NCBI GenBank assembly: GCA_030435675.1
Contig: CM059622.1
Span: 12,524,001-12,588,000, forward strand
Length of the DNA: 64,000 bases
Direction: 5' to 3'
From: Steinernema hermaphroditum
Taxonomy: Eukaryota > Nematoda > Chromadorea > Rhabditida > Steinernematidae
Translations under genes and position numbers: made by a program
Shown here: positions 42,679 through 52,896 of the stretch, piece by piece
Position numbering within the stretch: the stretch's first letter is position 1
Layout: every line of letters begins with the position of its first letter
The notes under the pieces: model-generated
What the model saw: only the letters and a program-made list of their open reading frames with translations
What the model was told of the DNA's origin: nothing
Database searches by the model: none

Positions 42679-44856
42679 ATGCCTCTTCGACTTCCCTATG
42701 GACTCTGTAGCCTTATCACGGCCGTCGTGTTTTTTATTTGGAATTTGGCTGTCATATGGGTAAGTCTAAGTAGCTTGCTAGAGCAGTGGGTAGTATTCCC
42801 CATATGATAAGGGTGAGAAGGCATGCGCAAATTGGGAAAACAAGATGGATAGGTTATATTAGATCCGTTTTCCTGCATAGGTCCTTGGAGGAAATAGACT
42901 CTTTATGATAGACCACTTATTGTTGGGATTTTTTTTTAGCATGCACTAATGAGAGGCTTTAGATCATCGTCAGAACGAAGAAGTTCTACAAGTACTGGGC
43001 ATACAGAATAATCGCTCACATCGCCGTAACCGATGTGATAGTTCTCTTCATCATGGGTGTATCCGGTGGACTGAGCGTTTTCAACACTGACGGTCCAACC
43101 TTTCTCGCAAAAGTGAGATCACTTGTTATTCATTATATAACATACAAGTAATTCAGATCTGTTTCTCGCTCTCCCTGAGTTTCAAGGTAACGGAGACCTT
43201 CCTATGCTTCATTCTCGGACTGAATCGCCTTTTTGTCCTCGCCGGCTTATATGTGCTTGACCGAAGTAGTATATACTGGGTAAGTAACAAACATTTCATA
43301 TGAAACGCGACCACATCTATATATTAACTGGCGACATTGCGTGACGACGGACGTCGATATCCAAAACTTGTCTAGTATTAGTTCGCTTCTCTCACGTAGA
43401 AGGTGGTGATCATATTCGGGAGTCACATTTTGTTTATGACGAGGCTCACTGAAACCACCATTACTAAATTACTAAATTGACATAAACCAGTTACGGCAAT
43501 GATTTATGAGCACCCTTGGATCCTTACAAACAACATTACAAGTGTAAATAAAATTACTAAGTAAATAGAGTTCGGAGAATACTTTAGCGGTTTGACTTTC
43601 GTATCCTGATTGCATTATAGGGGAGATTCAAACGGTAAATGGATGAGAAGTTGAGTCTGATCATCTGAAATTTTGTTGTTGAGACATTTGAGTCCCGGCA
43701 CATGGGTCCCGCAAGTTTGAGTCCCAGACACAGAGCTCCAACGAAACGGTAACATTTCGAAAACTTTTTTGTGACTAAAACCTAGAAGTGGAGCAGATAA
43801 AGCACCAGTAGAATAGTTCATAAAGGTTTGCAAATGTTACTGTTTCGTTGGAGCTCTGCGACTCAAATGTCTGGGACTCAAGTGCCGGGATTCAAATATT
43901 TCAACAGCGAACTTTTATGGCAGGCGCTCCTTCTTGGCTGTTCTAAAATAACCTTTGGTTTTCAGTCTCGTTTTTGAGCGGGCGCCTTGGATATCTCGTT
44001 GCGAATGTCAACAAATTATAGTATCAAAGAATGGTCACACAGAACAAACTTATGTATTAAATAGAACTATAACGAAAAAACTCAGACCTACAGCTTGAAA
44101 AACCTATAATCACGTGTGCAAATTTGTGTTCTAAACTCGATCACATGGAGCAGACATTTAATTTTTCTATTGTCTTAAAAACTTAACATATTTACGGCCG
44201 ATTTCTGATAACTATTTTTAGGTCTGCATCGTTGCCAGTTGGGGCATAGGCGCCGTTCTCTTCGCGTTCATGTTCGCCAATGTGACCGATGTACAGTACT
44301 TCCCCGATGATCACCGGTTCGATGGAAATCTCTCCTTCATAGCTACATACGGTCAAGCAAACACCATGGCACAAATCGTAATCCTCGGCCTGTCGGCTGT
44401 CATATATCTGACGATCTGTGTGAAAATCAAATGCAAGGTAGTCGTCGTTTATGACTGCATGAAATCGTAACACTTTCAGAAGACCAAAGTCTCGAAGCAC
44501 GAGTTCGGCTTGTTCATCCAAGCCCTAATTCCATTTGTGTGGTTTGTGGTCACAGAAGTCCTGATGCATTTGAAGCGGAATGGCTTGTTCGATGGTGATG
44601 CTTTTTCCATTCTTTTCTCCTTTTTTAGTCGTTATGTCGCGGCCGTTCATATCATTATCTACATGATCTTCAATAGGTGAACAGAACCTTACAAGAAAAC
44701 ATGATGATGGTAAATTTCAGAACGATGAGAAGAGAACTTCTGTTTGCACTAAACGTTCGCCGAAGAACCTCAATTACAACCGTCAAGCATATCACACATA
44801 TGCGTTCGGTTGCCTCAAATTCGCAAACTCCAGCTCAGAGCTCACGACTAGAGTAG
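42679..44856 (+). CDS. Seven-transmembrane chemoreceptor, six-exon family member 2, 300 aa
   Basis: Exons 42679-42759, 42963-43112, 43157-43279, 44222-44437, 44480-44676, 44721-44856. TM1 ends NLAVIW at the donor; exon 2 begins IIVRTKKFYKYWAYRIIAHI; exon 3 has LGLNRLFVLAGLYVLDRSS; exon 4 starts VCIVASWGIGAVLF; exon 5 holds FGLFIQALIPFVWF and ends HIIIYMIFNR; the tail begins TMRREL. Seven hydrophobic segments. Introns 1 and 3 are long (203 and 942 bp); intron 3 contains an inverted-repeat element (43670-43916). Expected to be a chemosensory membrane receptor. Exon lengths equal those of the gene at 52897 through exon 4. Confidence 0.87.
43670..43916. repeat. Foldback element inside a receptor intron
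   Basis: About 43670-43760 and 43835-43916 are reverse complements (GAGCTCCAACGAAAC; GAGTCCCAGAC; TCCCGGCAC) around a core of about 75 bp. GAGTCCC-type motifs recur several times within each arm. It lies in intron 3 of the receptor at 42679. Confidence 0.8.
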
Positions 44857-45199
44857 CGAGGATAATGAGAATAATTTATTTATGCCAAAATGATTATTAA
44901 TTCTATGCATAGTGTGTGTTACATTTGCATTATAAAAAATATTTTATAGTGAATGAAAACTTATGAACGAAGTTCATTGAGCAAAAGTTCTAACATGTAG
45001 ACCATTAGAATGAATCATTTCACGTAAAAGAGGTCTCGTCTCATTGTTTGAAGACAAACAGGTTACAAACAGGTTGATACGTTGTATACGACTCATTTCA
45101 AGAACCGAAGCTTGGCTCCGAAAATAAACAAAACAAAGGATGTCTGGAAGACGGCTTCGCTTTATCGCTGGAGTTGCGTTAAAGTGGAACCGTTGGGTG

Positions 45200-45430
45200 G
45201 CGGCGCGTCTCACGGGGCATTTGGGAATCGGCGAACCTCCACAAGCTTCTCCTTCTCGGGACGTTTTAGGGCACAGCAGGGTGGCTTCGGACTTCGCATC
45301 TGCTTCGGAGAGAAGGGTATTTGGGCCACAAGTTGCGTATTTGATGGTGGTGGTGCCCTCAGAGCGTCGGCAACTTTCATGGACTTCTCACGCAGCTGGA
45401 TACCTGGCATTGGACATCTTGGATACATGA
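45200..45430 (-). repeat. Dispersed repeat with captured reading frame, copy 4
   Basis: On the - strand it reads KMSNARYPAA, stop, then VADALRAPPPSNTQLVAQ and SPKQMR, matching the distal half of copy 2 at 13240-13600. The GFQRELGHPEAVV half is missing. The reading frame of the distal part stays open for 92 codons. Confidence 0.65.
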
Positions 45431-45439
45431 GACTCGTAG

Positions 45440-46540
45440 AACGTCTATGAACGGTAGCGGAACTTCTCATTCGCGTGGTGGAGCGCAAGGAAGGCTTTGG
45501 AAGTTGGGATGTTCTTCTTAGAGATGAGTACTTGGATCCGGAGGCAACCTTCGGAATGACTCCTCAAACGTGCCGTGGATCTTCTTGTCAACGGTGGTGC
45601 ATAGCACACTTAATTTCCATGGTTCTGAACTCAGCATTCCGTGTTCAGCAGTTCAGCATAACTCTTGTCCACATTCGTACTTTTTTTCCTGGTACCGATG
45701 ATCAGGAAGTTCCTAACTTTTCCAAAAAAGCTATTTTGTTTACTGGATCCTTCTGTTATTGGCACACCCGTTGAGTAGCATGGAAATTTCGTTTTACTGG
45801 TGAACCCTCTCCGTGCCGTATTTCACAGAACGGTTTCTTTTCTGACTGCCTGATTTCCAGCTAATAAGAATTTTTCGCGAACACGAGCTAAATGTAAACA
45901 TGTTTGTTTTTCCTAATTAAATTCGAGCAGCTGCGTGTATGTAGGTGGGCTGGCGGCAACGCCTGGTGGTGATTACTCTCGAGTCAGGGATCTAAGAAAA
46001 TCCAATCCTATGAGGAAAATCTGCAAATATGCTCGTATGAAAAAGTGCTCTATCACCCAGTGTCCATCCCTAAGATGCAACAGCAATGGGATCAATTTCC
46101 TTTTGAAGTGGGAAATTCTAGTTAAATAGTTGGCGACACCTTGAAGAAAAGGAATTCACCAAGACTTAACTTCTAAGATCTTCTCTTACCAATGAAAGTG
46201 AAGCCGACAGTATCGCTCAGTGCACAAACGACTTAATGTTCATCTATGCGATATGTTTATAACTAGTGCCTCACTTAAGAACTTTCATTTCGAGGAGCGA
46301 AACGGAGGAAACTTGAGTGGAAGGGAATGGTTGGGAAGGGAGTCGAAGACCGACTTGAAAAATGGCGGCCAAGACATTACCGACCGAACTGGTTAAGTTG
46401 GCTCATTTAATTGCCTATTCCTTCTAACGGTATTTGCATGGTCATGTATGCGTATATACCGGCGTTTGTAAGGGTTATCGCTCCACAATACATGCCTATC
46501 TATTCAGGTGGTCCTTGTTGTTGAGAAGTGGAGGAACGAC
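45440..46540. other. Intergenic, no gene supported
   Basis: Short unrelated frames only. Confidence 0.4.
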
Positions 46541-46670
46541 CGGTAATCAAGCGTGCTGAATAACGTAGTATTGTTCGTTTTTGGATTTAAAATGGTTTTG
46601 TTTGAGAAAAATTGTGTTTTTCGCGTTGCAGAACTTTCCGATAACCCTGTACATCCTTTATATGTACAAT
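46540..46670. repeat. Mariner-type terminal sequence, solo end
   Basis: Matches 30920-31025 in order (GAATAACGTAGT, TTTGGAT, AAAAATNNTGTTTTTC) and ends AACCCTGTA, like the CACCCTGTA at 31010. No transposase frame adjoins it. The hairpin GGCGTCTAG/CTAGACGCC follows at about 46685-46707. Confidence 0.5.
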
Positions 46671-47042
46671 CGTAGACACAAAAGGGCGTCTAGTCAGTCT
46701 AGACGCCGGAGGGGGACAACTACTTAACACCTGTCAGATGCAAATCATAATTATCCGCAAATCCTTAAAATGGGGAATCTTGCTTAAATTAGAGGTAATC
46801 ACAGGTGCCTCACCCAAAAAATCTAGGTGATACCCTTATCGCTCCACAATGCATGCTTACCTTATCTGATCTTTTCGGTCCACGGATTCCCAGACACGAG
46901 AAACGTGCGAGTGAGAGCGCTATTCCGCCCGAGGCCCTTTTGCCGCTTGATCTAGGCGTGAGAAAGTGAACTGTCCTCAAGGCAGTATATATTTTGCAAA
47001 AGCAAAAGCAATTAGGATTGTCGTTAGTCTTAGTCCAGCGAA

Positions 47043-48078
47043 ATGTTCATCGCAGCCCTTGAAGTGGGCGCCCTATCGTTATTCGCCATTTTCACCTCTT
47101 TTAACTGCTTACTGATATGGGTAGCGTCTATCAACAAGTTCATGCATCCAATAAATGTTTCCAGGCCATCGTTGAAAGCCGAAATTTGCGACGCTTGTGG
47201 GCGTACAGAATAATTGGCCATTTGGCGATATCGGACCTGTTATTTCTCGTTGGCACCAGTGTTCACACAGCATACACGTTCAGGGAAAACTCTACAACTG
47301 CTTATCTCCATGTGGTATGGATTAGGCTGCAATGCCGTTACCGTATCTGATGATTGCAGCTCGCCCATAGGATCTATGTTGTTTGTGTACTCACTCAGTC
47401 CCTCCTTTCTCTCGTCTTGGCACTTAATCGATTTATCATTATGATACGAATTGTGAAGATGGATCGTGATATATTATATCAAGTGAGCTTCTGCGGCATT
47501 CCACAACATGTCAGTGACTCTTTAGATCGGTATAGCTTCAAGTTGGATCGTTGGGACAATCTACTTCGTCTGCATTCTCCACTATGAAAACATTTTCCGG
47601 GAGGTTTATCACGCCTTTCTCTATACAGTGTTGGGTCTTCTTGTGTTGATCTACGCCCTCATAACACTGTCCATAACAGTCAAGGTAACTCTAATGCTGA
47701 TTCTCTACTATTGCGATTCGTTTTAGAAGAGCAATTTCTCTAAAGACGAACTTAGACTGTTTGTCCAGGCAGTTGTTCCATCCGTTTGGCTTACTTTTGT
47801 ACCAGTTGTTGCTCGGTCGCGAGGTGCCATATTAGCCTTATTCGGAGAAAAGACTGGAAAGATTTTGCTTAATTCATTTATTTATCTGTATCCGGGTGTT
47901 CGAGTTACTATTTACCTCCTCTTCAACAGGTCTGTTCTTTTTTGTTTTTCAGGGAATCCAAATATCTAATTACAGGACTTTGCGCAGGAGATTTGCCGAT
48001 ATTCTACGTCGCCTGCGAAGCAAAAGAAGGCTCGGCGTCCAAAGAGTGACGTCAGTAACCAATTATAATGTATCCTAG
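47043..48078 (+). CDS. Seven-transmembrane chemoreceptor, six-exon family member 3, 271 aa
   Basis: Exons 47043-47120, 47165-47314, 47360-47482, 47526-47684, 47727-47929, 47976-48078. TM1 ends NCLLIW at the donor; exon 2 has SRNLRRLWAYRIIGHL; exon 3 LVLALNRFIIMI; exon 4 IGIASSWIVGTIYF; exon 5 ends VTIYLLFNR; tail TLRRRFADILRR. Exon 4 is 57 nt shorter than in the paralogs, removing 19 residues from the loop between TM4 and TM5. Seven hydrophobic segments. The acceptor of exon 4 was chosen (TCTTTAG at 47525) because it restores the frame and the conserved SW. Ligand unknown. Confidence 0.83.
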
Positions 48079-48574
48079 ACAACCCATGTTCGTGATGTGT
48101 TCATTTAAAAATAAAATCTTTATAACGCTTGTTGGTGATTCATGATTCCTCCAAGTAACACATTTTGAGAGGGGCCTACAACGCCAACAAAATGTCGTCC
48201 AGAAAACAGAAGAAGTAAAATTCCGAGAGTCTGTCGCCGATCAATAAGAAATGCTCCCCACCAGAGTTGGGTGGGTACTCGAACCCCAACAATCCAAAAC
48301 AACGACGACGCCAGATAAAAAATAGTAAGAATATTACGCGAAGTTATCGTTCCCCTCCGAAGATTATATCCTCATCGAATTCATCGTCAGATTCGTGACT
48401 CTCGTGGCTTGGCAAGGTTCTCGATGGTCGGATGTTTCCTCATAGCTAAGCCATGGCGTGTAAAACCAAATCGTGTAAAGAAAAGCCATGGCGTACAGTT
48501 ACGCTCGACCGCATCGCCGCTCATCCGATCCCTTCTTGGATTTGATAACAAGTACCTTAGACCTCCGAGCGTGT

Positions 48575-48700
48575 CACGCAGCGGGATTCCTGGCGTCGGA
48601 CATCTTGCTCGTCAGAGGTGGTGTGACTACAGCTTCCGGGTGTCCCAATTCCCTCTGGAAGCCGGGAGACTAACAACTGCCACACGGTTTGCTATGAGAC
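48575..48700 (-). repeat. Dispersed repeat with captured reading frame, copy 5
   Basis: On the - strand it reads GFQRELGHPEAVV, TPPLT, SKMSDARNPAA and a stop. It carries the proximal half of the family, ending with the short MSDARNPAA frame. Confidence 0.7.
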
Positions 48701-49000
48701 CAAACAGACGCTCACCGCAGCGATACGAGTGACAGCAATCCACTTTACACCCTCAACTTAATGGTGACTTCGGCGGATCCATCCCAGTGGGACCAAAATA
48801 AATCCCCCCTCTGTAACAAAATGTGCCACGCTCCAGGACGGAACTAGAAAACAAGTAGTCAGACTCATTTCTGAAAACACCACCTGAAAATAGAAGAAAC
48901 TTAATAACGAGACAATGAAAATGTAAGACGCGGAACAATGAAACCGGACAGGTGTGAAACGTTTCACCGAGACTTCTAGTTAGTCGTTCAATTCATCTCG

Positions 49001-49986
49001 ATGGAAAAAGTTGTCGTACTCACTGAATTCGCTTTCGTCATTATCATAAGCTTCTTAACACTATTTCTGCAAATGCTTATATTTCGACGAAGATCGTTAA
49101 AGGCGATATGGAATCAGTCTCCCGCTCTGAGTCTCTTTCTTGGATCTGTAGTAGTGATGGCACTTCAGAGTATCGCTTTGGCCTCCGAGTGGGGTCTATT
49201 TGTGCTGGGGTTCATAGAAAACGTTCCCGAGAACACACTGCTTCTTGTGTTCATCGGCCATTTTGGAATGGTGCTCTGGCAGTTCCATTACTGTGCGACA
49301 ATAGCCCTCTTCGCTCAGCGCGTTTTCCATTTGTTGTTTCCTTTAAAGAACGTCAGAAATTTCAATCACACAGTACTCGTCATCCTGTCGGCTGTGTTCC
49401 TGACTGGCGCTACGGGATTAACGTATTCCGTAGTGGTAAACACAAAGGCCAACGTGAAACCTGCACCTGAAGGTGAGGCCCTTTGCCGCCGTTTTAGTTT
49501 CAACTACTTTAGGTTGCCTCGTCTTCTCTTGTATGTCATCAAATGGCGTTTCGGTTCGTAAGTGGTCGAGTAGTTTAGTTGTGTTCATGACATCAGTCAT
49601 TACCGTTCTTGGAACATACATGATCTTCTTGTTGCACAAGCACAGAAATAGGAAAACGTCTGCGATGGACAGAAAGGTGCGTCAAAGGTGCGTGCGCCCT
49701 TCTACTTCCGCTTTTTTTAGACGAACACGTTCGTTACTTATGTGTTCTATGTGAGATTCGCGTGCATTACAGTACCTTTCGTGGTCGATGTCACCCTTTC
49801 AAACACAGTAAGTTGCATATGATTAATAATCTAGGTCAGTTTGAGGCGCATATTGATATGGGAAAGTATATTGGACCGTTTGGAGCTGTCGGCGGTGTAC
49901 TGGACTTTTCGCTTAAAATTCTGGCTTATTATGTGCTGACAAGAAGTCCCACAAAGGTCATGCAGGCGGTGTCCACAACAACCTGA
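49001..49986 (+). CDS. Seven-transmembrane receptor, paralog of 26597-27602, 4 exons, 289 aa
   Basis: Exons 49001-49472, 49513-49676, 49721-49807, 49840-49986; phases identical to the gene at 26597 and exon 3 is 87 nt in both. Shared motifs: GFIENVPENTLLL, ALFAQRVFHLLFP at the end of TM3, a PAPEG then C junction between exons 1 and 2, TFVTYVFYV, and KYIGPFGAVGG before TM7. Seven hydrophobic segments. Its final acceptor (GGTCAG at 49839) was preferred over a nearby CTAG because it gives the conserved frame. It is a likely chemoreceptor, family not assigned. The gene is head-to-tail with, but 22 kb from, its paralog. Confidence 0.83.
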
Positions 49987-50102
49987 TAGAGACTTCGGCT
50001 CTTGTTTTAGTCTCCTATGCCCGGTACATAGCTTGACAACTTCCAACTTTATGAAACAGCACTTGTAATCAAATAAATAACAACAAATAAACACAAAGAA
50101 GG

Positions 50103-51934
50103 CTAGCACACTTTCTCCAAATTCATCAAGAACGGTCTTGCTTTCTTCAAAAGCAACAATGAATTGAGTTCTTCTGTCGGCGGTGGCAACTCTTCGAGAG
50201 GCCAGAACTTGTATTTTTGAACGAAATTGGTGATGATCTATAAATAATGCATGTAGGCGCAGCAGGTACTTAAACACTTACCAGAAAAAGTTCTGCCCTT
50301 GCCAGACTCTCTCCCACGCAAACTCTTTTCCCAGCTCCAAAGGCAATCACTTGTTTTGACAGATTCTTGTCACGAAGGAATCGTTCTGGATCGAACTACA
50401 AAGCTACTGTAATGAGGCTTATGGTGTTGGGGGGAACAAATACCTTTCCTGGGTCCGGGTAGTCTTTGTCGTCCCGAAACATAATGCTTATTTGAGCAAC
50501 CACGCTCGTCTTCTTTGGGAGAACATGACCTTCGACTACGGTCTCTTTGGTGGTCTCGCGCAGAAAACTGAAGTTCAAAATGCTGCCGCATCGGAGAACC
50601 TCCTGAACGAACTCATTAACAAAGAGTTGTTGCAAAGCCCCCACCGTTACAACTGCATTAGTGTAAGGCATGTTAGGTCGATCCGTCAACTCGACATCTC
50701 TGTCACCTTTGGTAATGCTATAAGACTCTTCTCGTAGCTTCTTCTGCACGGCCAGATCGTTCAGAGCGAAAACGAAGAACCACAGAAGGGCTACGATGGT
50801 GGTCTGTGTCCCAGCCATCCATAGATCAGAGAGATTCGCGGCGAGGGCCTCGTCGCTGAACCACCCGGTGAACTCATCGTTCTTTTTCTTCTTGTCCAAC
50901 ATGATGTAATAAGCATCCAGGTAGTCTTCGCCGTCGTTTTCGATGTCCAATAGATGCGAACCAGAGGCGATTTCCTCTCTCCTAAAGGATAGTTCCGTTT
51001 TCTGGGGTATTTTAACATGTTAGCTTCATATACCTCTTCACTACAGTCCTCTGCATATGGTCTACCAAAACCTCCTGTTGTTCACCTATCATCTTGTAAC
51101 GCTGATAAAAACCAGGAAGTTTGTAGTTGGTCTTGTTGATGAATACCGTATCCCACAACGTCATCGTCTCAAATTCTTGATCGAGGGCCAATTTTAGTAT
51201 TTGAAACTCGTCCATATGCCCCTGAATTGCATTAAATGGAGCCGTTACAAGACCCATTACCTCATCATATCGATATCCGACTAAGACACGATTCACTATT
51301 GAGGCGATCAAGATGTCGAGAAAAAGGCGCGGATTAATGATCATAGATTTGCCTTTAAGTTCTCTGAACTGCCTATCCAGTTCGCCAGTTCTGTAGCGGA
51401 ATTCGTCCAAAATCCTCTGTTGCATGATGTTTCGTCCAAACCCGAAGTCTCTCAGCGTTTTCAGAGAGAATCGTCGCTGTTCCAACCAGCCAGGTCCCGA
51501 CGCGAAACTTATTCCCTTGTTATCTACATCGTCTGATAAAGACACCACAAGTCGAGAAGCTCACTTCGCACATCGTTGAAGAGAAACGACCAAGGTCTCG
51601 CTGCATAGTCCTCCGCATTCTTCACAAACGCTTCGACTACCGTTTTGTAGTCGGCGAAGACCACATTATGAAATGGTCCGACGTAGATGGTAAAGACATT
51701 CCCATATCTCCTTTTCCATTCCAAGCAGACCTCAATGTGAGATTTGCCCATCAGTAATCCCCAAAAAAGTTGATGGGCGTTGCCAATGATCGGAAGTGGC
51801 GTTGGTCCTGCACGAGGTTACCAGAAAAGGGGCCTGCGCGGCTCACCTGGTGGAAGATCTCTCCTTTTAACGGATTTGATCCAAAAGTACAGGACAATGA
51901 TTAAGAGAGCAATGGTGTGAAAGGCGACCATCAT
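50103..51934 (-). CDS. Cytochrome P450 monooxygenase (CYP2-like in layout), 6 exons, about 540 aa
   Basis: Exons about 51934-51847, 51807-51565, 51532-51042, 51001-50444, 50395-50282, 50237-50103. An N-terminal membrane anchor ([18 protein letters not shown]) is followed by the proline-rich hinge [12 protein letters not shown], then [19 protein letters not shown] (helix C region), the I-helix AGTQTT, the K-helix EVLR (ExxR), FDPERF and the haem-binding [10 protein letters not shown] with its Cys ligand. Catalyses NADPH-dependent oxidation of lipophilic substrates at the ER; substrate unknown, detoxification or lipid/steroid metabolism likely. The intron between exons 2 and 3 would be only 32 nt (51564-51533), unusually short. 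The donor of exon 3 has two candidates (51042 or 51034); phase favours the first. Confidence 0.9.
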
Positions 51935-52896
51935 AGGCGAATACGGCCGATGGACCTTCGGGTATTTACATTCTGTGTGCAGAAAGGAGATGGTATCAAT
52001 GGCAACCTGTTAACACCTTCAAAGAACCTGCTGGCACGTTGAAACAACTTGTTGACACCTTCAGACACCTCGTCGTCTTCTCCAAAATAAACTTTCCTGT
52101 ATAACAAGAATGTTGCTAACTCACTAAAGATTAACCCAGCTCATCTCTTGGACAGCTCATCCCAGCTACCAACAACCACTAGTTTATGTTTCTCGTGTAA
52201 AACGAACAAATCGGTCGCTAATCTTGTCGATAATTCGTGAATTTTCAAAAGAGCCAAGTAAATTCTGCCCCACATCCAAACTCAGCTATCATGAATAGAG
52301 GGCTCGATTAAAATCAATAGGTATAAGCCTAGGTCGAAGCCTAAGCCAAGCACAATTGCATGCACCTTAGTCCATGTAGAAAACAGAATATAAGGCTTTA
52401 AGTATTAGTTATCACCACACCTTGGCCAATATGGAAGGGGAATTGTCCCGGGATGAGTTGAATCCGTCGTGTTACCCTCATAGTCGCTGATCACATCTCT
52501 GGAAGACCCGCGTGCCAAGAACCCTCTGGACGAGAAAATCGCTTCACGTCTATTCTCTCTTCAACGCCACTGAACAGACAGTTCAGGTGGGAGCAATTCG
52601 TCTAGTAGACAGGAAGACGAATGGGTGGCTCTGAGGGGTCACCAAGGTACAAGGCATTGACGAAGCCGCAACAAGAACGAAATAGAAGATCGACTGGAAG
52701 ATAGCGAACAGAAGCCCAGAAAAGTGGTCCAGTCTTCCGGACGAATCTTTCTCTCCCCTTCAGAGGCCTTTCGAAAGACTCAGGAATGCACGTTTCCCTT
52801 GACTTAGATTGCTAATGCTGTATTCAATACGTCAGATAGAACAAAGTGTTAAACAACAATAGGCAATTCGTCGATAATCCGAGAATAGTGTGCTTC
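51935..52896. other. Intergenic, no gene supported
   Basis: Near 52005-52065 a phrase like AACCTGTTAACACCTTC/AACTTGTTGACACCTTC occurs in tandem variants of about 30 bp. Otherwise featureless. Confidence 0.4.
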
